The position numbers and the translations under genes are program-made. This document shows, piece by piece, positions 1-7,988 of a stretch of 8,452 nucleotides of DNA; position 1 is the first letter of the stretch; every line of letters begins with the position of its first letter. Origin of the DNA: an uncultured Clostridium sp. (GTDB taxonomy: Bacteria; Bacillota_A; Clostridia; TANB77; CAG-508). The DNA lies in contig CAMXLV010000076.1 in assembly GCA_947244675.1 (NCBI GenBank), positions 1-8,452 on the forward strand, read 5' to 3'. Under the pieces are notes generated by a model, which searched no databases, was not told the origin of the DNA, and saw only the letters and a program-made list of their open reading frames with translations.

Positions 1-312
1 ATATCTTTTTTTGTGTCATCAATAACAGTCTACTTTAGAGACTTAGAACACATAATAGGCGTTATTTTGATGGCAGCATTTTATGGAACACCAATTGTAT
101 ATAAACTAGAACAATTACCACCTAATCTACAAGTTATGATGCAAATAAACCCAATGACACACTTAATTAATGCTTATCGAGATATATTTTATTATAGACA
201 AATGCCAAATCTAAAAGCTTTAGGATTATTGGCAGTAATATCAGTAGTACTAACAATTATAGGATATTTCGTATTTAAAAAATTACAAAAAGGATTTGCA
301 GAAGAATTATAA
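1..312 (+). CDS. ABC-2 type polysaccharide export permease, C-terminal part (partial)
   Basis: This frame is open from the window edge to a TAA at 310-312, so only about the last 103 residues of the protein are present. They read like the end of a Wzm/TagG/RfbA-type ABC-2 membrane subunit, which exports O-antigen, teichoic-acid or capsule polymers across the cytoplasmic membrane. Visible family traits are FRDLEHIIGV, FYGTPIVY, NPMTHLINAYRDIFY, a final hydrophobic span (roughly the last 35 to 15 residues) and a tail ending GFAEEL. A GTG at position 13 is internal and not the real start. The next gene, prs, begins 18 bases after the stop and the polyprenyl-glycosylation genes follow on the same strand, so this is probably the front of a surface-polysaccharide operon. 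The usual partner ATPase (Wzt-like) is not downstream here and may lie upstream. The exact substrate cannot be told. Confidence 0.85.
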   Translation: MSFFVSSITVYFRDLEHIIGVILMAAFYGTPIVYKLEQLPPNLQVMMQINPMTHLINAYRDIFYYRQMPNLKALGLLAVISVVLTIIGYFVFKKLQKGFAEEL

Positions 313-330
313 AAAGAGAGGAAGAAAAAA

Positions 331-1272
331 ATGAACAATATTAAAATATTTGCTTGTCCGACAGCAGAGGAATTTACAAAAGAAATATGTGATTGTTTAG
401 AACTTGAAATGGGAAAAATTAACCACCAAAAATTTTCAAATGACAATAATTTTGTACAAGTTTTAGAAACAGTAAGACAAAAAGACGTATACATAGTACA
501 AACTTGTAAACCACCAGTTAATGAAAGAATTATGGAATTATTAATTACCATAGATGCAGTAAAAAGAGCATCTGCTAAAAACATCAATGTAGTAATTCCA
601 TACTTTCCATATTCTAGATCAGATAAAAAAGATCAACCACGAATACCAATTACTGCTAAATTAATGGCACAACTATTAGAAGCAGCTGGAGCAACAAGAG
701 TAATTACCTGTGATTTACACAATCCTGCTATTCAAGCTTATTTTACGATTAATTGTGATCGTTTAACAGCAGAATATTTATTAGAAGACTATTTTAAAGA
801 AAAAAAATTAGAAGACATGGTAATTGTTGCAACAGATGCAGGAAGTTCCAAAAAAGCCTATAAATACTCTGAATTTTTTGGTTGTCCTATTGCTTTAGTA
901 GACAAAAGAAGAGATGCTAATGACGATAGAGCTATATCAGGAACGATTATTGGAGATGTAAAAGACAAAAACGCTATCATATTTGATGATGAAATAGCAA
1001 CAGCAGGATCTATGATGGAAACCGTAAAAGTTTTGCAAAAGTCTGGAGTAAAAAACATTTATGCAGGAGGAACACATGGTATTTTATCAGGCCCAGCGAT
1101 TGAAAGAATTAAAAATTCTGGAATCAAGGAAATGGTAGTAACCAATACGGTTCCAGTTCCAGAAGAAAAAAGAATTGATAACCTAACCGTTTTATCAATT
1201 GCTCCTTTATTTGCAGAGACAATAAAACGTATTAATGAAGAAAGACCATTAGGGGAGTTATATGATATTTAA
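331..1272 (+). CDS. prs: Ribose-phosphate pyrophosphokinase (PRPP synthetase)
   Basis: This cytoplasmic enzyme transfers pyrophosphate from ATP to ribose 5-phosphate, giving PRPP for nucleotide, His and Trp synthesis. The 313-aa length is normal. N-terminal domain signatures include IPYFPYSRSDKKDQPR (89-104), PITAKLMAQLLEAAGA and CDLHNPAIQAYF (127-138). The C-terminal phosphoribosyltransferase-type domain has TDAGSSKKA (168-176), DKRR (191-194, the catalytic-lysine region) and the PRPP loop FDDEIATAGS (218-227). The loop departs from the commonest bacterial form DDMIDTAGT, so this may be a divergent or second copy. The start at 331 has a purine-rich AGAGAGGAAG just upstream. It lies 18 bases after the export permease and 18 bases before gtrA, apparently in the same transcript. 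A CGG at 1148-1150 is out of frame (ACG GTT). Confidence 0.95.
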   Translation: MNNIKIFACPTAEEFTKEICDCLELEMGKINHQKFSNDNNFVQVLETVRQKDVYIVQTCKPPVNERIMELLITIDAVKRASAKNINVVIPYFPYSRSDKKDQPRIPITAKLMAQLLEAAGATRVITCDLHNPAIQAYFTINCDRLTAEYLLEDYFKEKKLEDMVIVATDAGSSKKAYKYSEFFGCPIALVDKRRDANDDRAISGTIIGDVKDKNAIIFDDEIATAGSMMETVKVLQKSGVKNIYAGGTHGILSGPAIERIKNSGIKEMVVTNTVPVPEEKRIDNLTVLSIAPLFAETIKRINEERPLGELYDI

Positions 1273-1290
1273 AAGAGGAAAGAGATAAAA

Positions 1291-1731
1291 ATGGAAAAAC
1301 AAGAAAAAGACAAGAAACAAACAATCCGAGAACTATATATAGCCCATAAAGAAGTAATTAATTATCTGATATTTGGCGGATTAACAACAGTAGTTAATTT
1401 TATTTCCTATTTTTTATTTGCTAAAATAATAAAAATAGATGAAGTACTAAGTAGTGGGCTTGCATGGTTTGTATCTGTCTTATTTGCTTACATTACAAAT
1501 AAAATATTTGTTTTTGAAAGCAAAAAGACAACAAAAAAAGCAGTAATAATAGAATGTCTGTCATTTTTTGCAGCTAGGATTTTATCAGGAATATTATGTG
1601 ATGTAGGAACCTTTGCTATTATGGTAAAAGTATTACATATAAATGATGTAGTAGCAAAATTAATAACACAAGTTATGGTAGTAGTAGTAAATTATGTTCT
1701 TAGCAAATTGGTTGTATTTAGGAGGAAGTAA
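1291..1731 (+). CDS. GtrA-like membrane protein
   Basis: A 146-aa GtrA/DPMS family protein. Members are small four-helix membrane proteins thought to flip or position polyprenyl-phosphate-linked sugars, made by a partner GtrB enzyme, for transfer to cell-envelope glycans. Four hydrophobic spans are visible at roughly 24-44, 53-73, 86-112 and 120-142. A basic/acidic cytoplasmic N-terminus precedes NYLIFGGLTTVVNF, and the family NKxFVF motif appears as NKIFVF (70-75) and is echoed in LSKLVVFRRK at the C-terminus. AAGAGGAAAGAG precedes the ATG. Only two bases separate its stop from the glycosyltransferase start, and that gene's ribosome binding site lies inside this gene's last codons, so the two are probably translationally coupled. 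An out-of-frame CGG occurs at 1377-1379 (GGC GGA). Confidence 0.88.
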   Translation: MEKQEKDKKQTIRELYIAHKEVINYLIFGGLTTVVNFISYFLFAKIIKIDEVLSSGLAWFVSVLFAYITNKIFVFESKKTTKKAVIIECLSFFAARILSGILCDVGTFAIMVKVLHINDVVAKLITQVMVVVVNYVLSKLVVFRRK

Positions 1732-1733
1732 AA

Positions 1734-2669
1734 ATGAAAAAAATATCATTAGTTATACCAATGTATTATGAAGAAGAAGTAGCAAAAGAATGTTATAATA
1801 GAGTTGTAGATATCCTAAAGAAAATAGAGAATTATGAGTATGAAATTGTTTTTGTTAATGATGGAAGTAAAGATAAAACATTAGAAATATTAGAAGAAAT
1901 TGCGAAAGAAGACACACAAGTAAAAGTAATATCTTTTTCCAGAAATTTTGGGCATCAAGCAGCAGTAACAGCAGGAATCAAAGAAGTAACAGGAGATGCT
2001 ATTGTAATTATTGATGCAGACTTGCAAGACCCACCAGAATTAATACCAGATATGATAAAATACTGGGAAAAAGGAAATGAAGTAATTTATGGAAAAAGAA
2101 AAACAAGAAAAGGAGAATCTGCTTTTAAATTATTGACAGCAAAAATGTTTTACAAAACCTTAAATACTTTGTCAGATGTAGAAATTCCAAAAGATACAGG
2201 AGATTTTAGATTAGTAGACAAAAAAGTGATTGATGTTGTAAATAATATGCCAGAACATAACAAATTTTTAAGAGGATTGTTTAGTTGGGTAGGATTTAAA
2301 CAAATGCCATATGAATATGAAAGACAAGAACGTTTTGCAGGAAAAACAAAATATCCATTAAAGAAGATGTTAAAATTGGCTTCTGATGGAATTATTAGTT
2401 TTTCAACCAAACCATTAAAATTAGTAGGGGGATTAGGATTTATTACCATAATCATTTCTATTGGAATTTTAATATATTCTTTAATTTCTTATGCATTCCA
2501 TCTAAATGAACTAACACCAGGGTGGACTTCTATCATGGTTGCAATTACTTTGTTTAGTGGAGTACAATTAATATCTATATGGATTATTTCTGAGTATATT
2601 GGAAGAATCTATGATGAAACCAAACAAAGACCACAATATATTATTGATAAAAAAATCAATATAGACTAA
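1734..2669 (+). CDS. Family 2 glycosyltransferase, GtrB/DPM1-like polyprenyl-phosphate sugar transferase
   Basis: Predicted to move a sugar from a nucleotide donor onto undecaprenyl phosphate at the inner face of the membrane, supplying the lipid-linked sugar handled by the adjacent GtrA-like protein. The 311-aa protein has a GT-A domain with LVIPMYYEEE (6-15), FVNDGSKDKT (40-49), SFSRNFGHQAA (67-77) and the metal-binding IDADLQDPPEL (93-103). The acceptor-side motif RFAGKTKYPLKK lies at 200-211. Two C-terminal transmembrane helices follow at roughly 231-252 and 264-286, ending in ISEYIGRIYDETKQRP, which is typical of the GtrB/ArnC/DPM1 branch. The ribosome binding site AGGAGG overlaps the end of gtrA. 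This is the last gene of the first operon. The sugar cannot be identified from sequence. Confidence 0.9.
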   Translation: MKKISLVIPMYYEEEVAKECYNRVVDILKKIENYEYEIVFVNDGSKDKTLEILEEIAKEDTQVKVISFSRNFGHQAAVTAGIKEVTGDAIVIIDADLQDPPELIPDMIKYWEKGNEVIYGKRKTRKGESAFKLLTAKMFYKTLNTLSDVEIPKDTGDFRLVDKKVIDVVNNMPEHNKFLRGLFSWVGFKQMPYEYERQERFAGKTKYPLKKMLKLASDGIISFSTKPLKLVGGLGFITIIISIGILIYSLISYAFHLNELTPGWTSIMVAITLFSGVQLISIWIISEYIGRIYDETKQRPQYIIDKKINID

Positions 2670-2713
2670 TTATTTCTGAGTAAATTTTTTTAGAATTATC
2701 AAATAAAAATTTG

Positions 2714-2742
2714 TTGACTCAATAATGGGTTTAATTTGTATA
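2714..2742 (+). promoter_or_regulatory. Candidate sigma-70-type promoter upstream of trpS hairpin
   Basis: TTGACT (2714-2719), a 17-base spacer and TGTATA (2737-2742) form a plausible housekeeping promoter. The predicted start (about 2749) is directly followed by the 12-bp hairpin at 2765-2792. A transcript from here would have only a short leader before a possible terminator, which could mean attenuation of trpS or simply a fortuitous match in A/T-rich DNA. Confidence 0.4.
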
Positions 2743-2764
2743 TAGTTTCTTTAATGAAGGTGAG

Positions 2765-2796
2765 AAGTTGATATATTTTTATATATCAACTTTTCC
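2765..2796 (+). terminator. Hairpin terminator/attenuator between gtrB and trpS
   Basis: A perfect 12-bp stem (AAGTTGATATAT with ATATATCAACTT) and a TTTT loop are followed by TTCC. It most likely ends the glycosylation operon. The stem is A/T-rich and the T tract short, so termination may be partial. Because a candidate promoter lies just upstream, it could also act as a leader attenuator for trpS. I see no T-box specifier/antiterminator architecture here. Confidence 0.6.
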
Positions 2797-2825
2797 TATA
2801 CAAAATCAAAAAAATATGATAAAAT
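2797..2825 (+). promoter_or_regulatory. trpS: Weak candidate promoter for trpS
   Basis: TATACA (2797-2802), a 17-base spacer and TAAAAT (2820-2825) lie downstream of the hairpin and about 27 bases before the trpS start. The -35 box matches the consensus only partly. A strong AGGAGG (2841-2846) sits five bases before the ATG and fixes the trpS start at 2852. Confidence 0.35.
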
Positions 2826-2851
2826 AGAAACCAAAGAAAAAGGAGGCACGT

Positions 2852-3863
2852 ATGGAGAAAAAAAGAATATTAACAGGAGATAGACCAACACGGAAGATTA
2901 CATATAGGACATTATTTTGGTTCTTTAAAAAAGAGAGTAGAATTACAAGAGAGTGAAGAATATGATCCATACATATTAATTGCAGATGTACAGGCATTAA
3001 CAGATAACTTTAATAATCCAGAAAAAGTAAGAAAAAATGTAAGAGAAGTAGCAATAGACTATTTATCAGTAGGGATAGATCCAAAAAAAACAACAATATA
3101 TATTCAATCTATGATACCAGAAGTAGCAGAACTAACCGTATTTTATTCTAACTTAGTTACCATTGCAAGATTAGAAAGAAATCCAACAGTAAAAACAGAA
3201 ATAGCACAAAAAAAAGAAATATTTGGAGAAAGTGTAACATATGGATTTTTAGGATATCCTGTCAGTCAAGCGGCGGACATAACTGCATTTAGAGGGCAAC
3301 TGATTCCAGTAGGAGAAGATCAATTACCATTAATTGAACAATGTAGAGAAATTGTTAGAAAATTTAATCATATTTATGGGGACGTATTAATAGAACCAGA
3401 AGCAGTATTATCTAGTGGAAAAAGAATTAAAGGATTAGATGGAAATGAAAAAATGGGAAAATCATTAGGAAATGCAATTTATTTATCAGATGGAGAAGAA
3501 GAAATTACGAAAAAAGTAATGAGTGCTGTAACAGATCCAAATCGTATAAAAAAAGATGATTTAGGAAATCCTGATAAATGTATGGTAGGTTACTATCATA
3601 ATTTATTTAGTACAGAGGAAGAAGTAAAAACAGTATGTGAAGAATGCAAAGCAGGAAAAAGAGGATGTGTAGCATGTAAAAAACAATTAGCACAAAATAT
3701 TATAGAAGAATTAAGACCAATAAGAGAAAAAAGAGCTTATTATGAAGCGCATCCAGAAGAAGTGGAAAACATCTTAAGAGAGGGAACCAAAAAAGCACAA
3801 GAAGAAGCTAAACAGACGATGAAAAAAGTAAAACAAGCAATGAAACTAAATTATTTTGAATGA
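2852..3863 (+). CDS. trpS: Tryptophanyl-tRNA synthetase, read through a +1 shift at an in-frame CGG
   Basis: Charges tRNA-Trp with tryptophan (class I synthetase). Read straight from the ATG, the frame gives MEKKRILTGDRPT and then meets CGG at 2891 and a TGA at 2954-2956, making only 34 aa. Skipping C2891 restores GRLHIGH with the HIGH signature at residues 17-20, then an unbroken frame to TGA 3861-3863, 336 aa in total, which is normal for TrpS. KMGKS (200-204) is the KMSKS-type loop. Cysteines 243, 265, 272 and 275 form C-x21-C-x6-C-x2-C, close to the motif that binds a 4Fe-4S cluster in Thermotoga maritima TrpRS; a further cysteine lies at 262. GCG GCG GAC at 3270-3278 contains two out-of-frame CGG triplets without disturbance. 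obg follows 25 bases downstream, probably cotranscribed. The single extra C is either a recoding site or an artefact. Pseudogene status is unlikely for an otherwise pristine essential gene. Confidence 0.93.
2891..2894 (+). other. trpS: CGGA: putative +1 recoding site 1 (trpS codon 14)
   Basis: The in-frame reading is ACA CGG AAG. Dropping the C gives ACA GGA AGA TTA, encoding T-G-R-L of the conserved TGRLHIGH motif. The restored Gly is the residue expected in this family. No slippery run or stop codon is present at the site; the CGG itself is the only feature shared with the other sites. Confidence 0.75.
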
Positions 3864-3888
3864 TTTTCAGGAGACGGAGGGAAAAATC

Positions 3889-5165
<1,277 letters not shown>

Positions 5166-5170
5166 GAAAA

Positions 5171-5207
5171 AGAAGTTCTTAAATTTTAAAGAACTTCTAT
5201 TTTTTTT
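5171..5207. terminator. Bidirectional terminator between obg and tsaB-rimI
   Basis: A 10-bp perfect stem (5171-5180 with 5189-5198) and an 8-base loop are followed by a run of eight T on the plus strand (5200-5207). The minus strand also has a T run after the stem (complement of the A run at 5166-5170). It serves both convergent operons, and the tsaB-rimI stop codon (5186-5188) lies inside the loop. Confidence 0.85.
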
Positions 5208-6321
5208 GTCATAATTATACCATCTTTATTCTGATAATAATTTTTTCTAATGCCAGTTGTTTCAAATCCTAATTTTTTATATAAGTGGATAGCGGAGTAA
5301 TTTTCTTCCATAACTTCTAAGGTAATAGAAGTTAAATGACTTTTTTTTGCAAAGTGAAGTAAATTGGTTAATAATAAAGTACCAATTCCTTGATTACGAA
5401 AGTCTTTTTTAACAACAATATTCATGATATTTGCTTCTTCTAAAATTGTTTTTATGCCAGCAAACCCAACAATATTGCCGATTTAAGATAGAAACAAAAT
5501 AGTTGGAATTACTAGCATCTAATTCTTCTTCTAAGATAGAATAACTCCAAAATTCATCGAAATCAGAAAGTAAAATGTCAGAAATGAGATTTAAGTGTTG
5601 TTTTGTCATAGGTATAATTTCAATATTTTTTGACTTTTCTTCTAATAGCACTTGTGCTTGCGGTTTTTTTAAATAACAAGGTAATAAATCTTCTTGATAA
5701 GAATTGTTTTTAAAATGTGATAAACCAGCCAAACCAAGAAAATAGGAATTTAAATGGTTATTAGGAAGAAAAATAGCATCCTTAAAATTGGCTAAAATAA
5801 GATCATGATAAGAAATAGAACCGATCGCCAACAAAAGTAATTGTAATATGCTCTTTTTTTATGGTTTCTTTCAAAAGAAGAAAAGCATTTTCTATAGTAT
5901 CTGCCATAGGACATAGGATTTGTTGATAAGAATGATTGGTTTGTTCATATAAAGCAAAATAGCAATTTTGATTCTTAGCATCCATAAGACTTACTACATA
6001 GCCTTCATTGTTAACCATATATGCCAAAGCTTCTAAAGAGCTAACACCAATACAAGGAATGGATAAAGCATCGTGAAAAGCTTTTATGGTAGCAATCCCA
6101 ATACGAATGCCAGTAAAGGAACCAGGACCATGATCGCAAACCAATAAATCAATATCTTGAATGGATAAGTTAGTATCATGAAAAGCTTGATCAATCATAG
6201 GCATTAAAATTTCTGAGTGCGATTTGTCTGCATTTTGGTCTGATTGATAGATAGTATGGGTATCTTCTAAAATAGAAACTCCACAAATAGGAGTTGCGGT
6301 ATCAATACTTAATATTTTCAA
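5186..6321 (-). CDS. tsaB-rimI: TsaB-RimI fusion (t6A complex subunit / ribosomal-protein N-acetyltransferase), read through two +1 shifts at CGG
   Basis: TsaB partners TsaD and TsaE to make t6A at position 37 of ANN-decoding tRNAs; RimI acetylates the N-terminus of ribosomal protein S18. The likely start is TTG at 6321-6319, after GGGAGG, giving MKILSIDTATP. The start overlaps the tsaE end by 20 bases. TsaB traits are DTAT (7-10), HSE (35-37) and GPGSFTGIRIG (65-75). The frame meets CGG at 5823 (codon 167). Skipping the C restores VGDGSISYHD and the TsaB tail near CYLKKPQAQ (about 215-223). There is no stop before the RimI-like part (from about residue 231, near position 5630), so the two are fused. 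A second in-frame CGG at 5480 is repaired the same way, giving NGNIVGFAGIK. The GNAT acetyl-CoA loop RNQGIG and YSAIHLYKKLGFE follow, ending at TAA 5188-5186. The total is 377 aa, about TsaB plus RimI. TsaB-RimI fusions are known in Firmicutes. Confidence 0.88.
5477..5480 (-). other. tsaB-rimI: CGGC: putative +1 recoding site 5 (RimI half)
   Basis: On the minus strand the frame reads AAT CGG CAA TAT and then drifts into a Cys/Trp-rich, non-family sequence ending at 5409. Dropping the C gives AAT GGC AAT ATT GTT GGG, encoding NGNIVG, a normal RimI beta-strand. The restored frame runs to the natural C-terminus. Confidence 0.72.
5820..5823 (-). other. tsaB-rimI: CGGT: putative +1 recoding site 4 (TsaB half)
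   Basis: The minus-strand frame reads GGC GAT CGG TTC and then reaches TGA at 5805-5803 within a few codons. Dropping the C gives GGC GAT GGT TCT, encoding the GDGS expected after the VGD of TsaB, and the open frame continues into the TsaB tail and RimI. Confidence 0.75.
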
Positions 6322-6772
6322 AATAATCCTCCCATTTTTTAGAATTGGTAACAATATCTAAAATTCTTATATTTTCATTGATGGTATTGTTTTTAGAAAA
6401 AGTGATGGAAAGGTAATTTTCTGGTAAAGCAGATTGAATTAGTTCTCCCCATTCAATTACACAAATACCATTTTCTAAATATTCTTCTCCACCAATTTCG
6501 TAAAATTCAGAAACATCTGCTAAACGGTAAACGTCAAAATGATAGATAAATATATCATTTTTTTGATATTCATTGACAATAGTAAAGGTTGGGCTAGAAA
6601 TTTCGTTTTCTAAACCAAAAAAACTTAAAATACCTTCTGTAAATTTTGTTTTGCCACAGCCAAGTTCACCAGTAAGGACGATAACATCACGTTTTTGTAA
6701 ATGTTTGGCTAATGCTTTGGAAAAATTTTTGGTATCAGTTTCATCCTTTGAAATAAATTGAAAATGCTTCAT
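6302..6772 (-). CDS. tsaE: TsaE, tRNA t6A biosynthesis ATPase
   Basis: This P-loop ATPase drives turnover of the TsaB-TsaD complex in t6A37 synthesis. At 156 aa it has the normal length. It shows Walker A GELGCGKT (35-42), SPTFTIVNEY (60-69), HFDVYRL (78-84) and EWGE (107-110), all family hallmarks. The ATG at 6772 is chosen because GGAGG (6782-6778) sits five bases before it. The in-frame ATG at 6784 overlaps that Shine-Dalgarno and would add only four residues. It is the first gene of the minus-strand operon. Its end overlaps the TsaB start by 20 bases, which suggests translational coupling. There is no CGG codon in it and no frame break. Confidence 0.93.
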   Translation of the reverse strand: MKHFQFISKDETDTKNFSKALAKHLQKRDVIVLTGELGCGKTKFTEGILSFFGLENEISSPTFTIVNEYQKNDIFIYHFDVYRLADVSEFYEIGGEEYLENGICVIEWGELIQSALPENYLSITFSKNNTINENIRILDIVTNSKKWEDYFENIKY

Positions 6773-6802
6773 AAATACCTCCATAGATTTTAACTAACCA
6801 TT

Positions 6803-6831
6803 ATTATAATACAAAAAAACAAAAAATTCAA
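6803..6831 (-). promoter_or_regulatory. tsaE: Promoter of the tsaE-tsaB-rimI operon
   Basis: On the minus strand, TTGAAT (6831-6826), a 17-base spacer and a perfect TATAAT (6808-6803) lie about 30 bases upstream of the tsaE ATG. The promoter stands back to back with the mreB promoter, the two -35 boxes being only about 9 bases apart. Confidence 0.75.
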
Positions 6832-6840
6832 ATAAAAGCC

Positions 6841-6869
6841 TTGCTAAATTACAAACGTTGTAATATAAT
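6841..6869 (+). promoter_or_regulatory. mreB: Promoter of mreB
   Basis: TTGCTA (6841-6846), a 17-base spacer and a perfect TATAAT (6864-6869) are present. The predicted transcript start near 6876 leaves almost no leader for the ATG at 6885, which supports the ATG at 6921 as the mreB start. An inverted repeat, TTACAA-ACG-TTGTAA (6849-6863), fills the spacer and is a candidate operator. Confidence 0.8.
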
Positions 6870-6890
6870 TGTAACGAAACTGTAATGAAA
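6858..6890 (+). repeat. Three 11-bp tandem repeats over the mreB -10/start region
   Basis: TTGTAATATAA (6858-6868), TTGTAACGAAA (6869-6879) and CTGTAATGAAA (6880-6890) follow each other without gaps. Each carries TGTAA at exactly 11-base spacing, about one helical turn, and an inverted TTACA lies at 6849-6853. The arrangement would suit cooperative binding by a repressor on one face of the DNA. The regulator is unknown. Confidence 0.5.
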
Positions 6891-6920
6891 AAGAAAAGAG
6901 AACAAGAAGGGAAGATAGAA

Positions 6921-7928
6921 ATGTTTAAATTTGGGTTAGGACAAGATATTGGAATAGACTTAGGAACTGCAACAGTAATTGCCTATGTAAAAGGAAAAGG
7001 AATTGTATTAAGAGAACCATCTGTTGTAGCAGTAGACAATAATACAGGTGAAGTGTTAGCAGTAGGACAAGAAGCTAGAAGAATGCTTGGAAGAACACCA
7101 GGGAATATAGTAGCAACTAGACCATTAAGAGATGGTGTAATATCTGATTATACAGTAACAGAAAAAATGTTAAAACACTTTATAAACAAAGTATGTGGGA
7201 AATTTATTTTTGCTCCTAGAATTATGATTTGCATACCTTCCCAAGTAACTGAAGTAGAAAAAAAAGCAGTAATAGATGCTGCTTCTCAAGCAGGAGCTAG
7301 AAGAGTATATTTAATAGAGGAACCTATTGCAGCTGCTATTGGAGCTGGAATTGATATATCTAAACCTTGTGGAAATATGGTAGTAGATATAGGAGGAGGA
7401 ACTACTGATATAGCAGTAATTTCTTTAGGTGGATCCGTAGTAAATACATCATTAAAAGTAGCAGGAGACAAATTTGATGAATACATTGTAAAATACATCA
7501 AGAAAAAGCATAATATTATGATAGGAGAAAGAACAGCAGAAGATCTAAAAGTAAATATAGGATGTGTATTTCCTAAAATTCAAGATGCTGAGATGGATAT
7601 AAGAGGAAGGGATTTAGTAACAGGGCTTCCAAAAACTATTACCATTTATTCAAGTGAAATATTAGAAGCATTAATTGAGCCAGCAATGATGATTGTAGAT
7701 GCAGTTCATTCTGTGTTAGAAAAAACACCACCAGAACTAGCAGCAGATATTAGTGACAAAGGAATTTATATGACAGGTGGAGGATGTTTGGTAGATGGAT
7801 TAGATAAACTTTTACAAGAAAAAACAGGAATCAATGTTATGATTGCGCAAGACACAGTATCTTGTGTAGCTTTAGGAACAGGAAAAGCATTAGATAACTT
7901 AGATGCCTTAGAAGGAAAAGGAAAGTAA
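6921..7928 (+). CDS. mreB: MreB/Mbl rod-shape actin homologue
   Basis: A bacterial actin that polymerises under the membrane with ATP and guides elongasome peptidoglycan synthesis. From the ATG at 6921 it is 335 aa, a normal length. Motifs are the phosphate-1 loop DIGIDLGTATV (9-19), EEPIAAAIGAG (133-143), the phosphate-2 loop DIGGGTTDI (156-164) and the adenine-side TGGG (285-288). An upstream in-frame ATG at 6885 would add 12 charged residues (MKKKREQEGKIE), but it sits about nine bases from the predicted transcription start and lacks a ribosome binding site. AAGGGAAG (6908-6915) serves 6921 instead. The gene is monocistronic, ending in a strong terminator, and divergent from tsaE. No MreC/MreD genes follow, so this may be an Mbl/MreBH-type paralogue rather than the mreBCD copy. 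Confidence 0.93.
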   Translation: MFKFGLGQDIGIDLGTATVIAYVKGKGIVLREPSVVAVDNNTGEVLAVGQEARRMLGRTPGNIVATRPLRDGVISDYTVTEKMLKHFINKVCGKFIFAPRIMICIPSQVTEVEKKAVIDAASQAGARRVYLIEEPIAAAIGAGIDISKPCGNMVVDIGGGTTDIAVISLGGSVVNTSLKVAGDKFDEYIVKYIKKKHNIMIGERTAEDLKVNIGCVFPKIQDAEMDIRGRDLVTGLPKTITIYSSEILEALIEPAMMIVDAVHSVLEKTPPELAADISDKGIYMTGGGCLVDGLDKLLQEKTGINVMIAQDTVSCVALGTGKALDNLDALEGKGK

Positions 7929-7932
7929 TAGG

Positions 7933-7973
7933 CAAGAAATCCAACCTGTTAAAGTTGGATTTCTTGGCTTTTT
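7933..7973 (+). terminator. Rho-independent terminator of mreB
   Basis: A 13-bp perfect stem (7933-7945 with 7954-7966), an 8-base loop and a T tract at 7969-7973 begin five bases after the mreB stop. It is 16 bases from the end of the convergent small membrane-protein gene. Confidence 0.88.
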
Positions 7974-7988
7974 GACATTCTCCATTGC

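Noticed and set aside
2769..2828. A 19-codon leader peptide starting at TTG before trpS
   Set aside because: It overlaps the hairpin, has a weak start and contains no Trp codons, so it does not look like a Trp-sensing leader.
2670..2851. T-box riboswitch upstream of trpS
   Set aside because: The space is too short and I cannot find the AGGGUGGNACCGCG-type T-box sequence or specifier stem.
6885..6920. N-terminal extension of MreB from the ATG at 6885
   Set aside because: It lies about nine bases from the predicted transcription start, has no ribosome binding site and adds only a charged stretch not typical of MreB.
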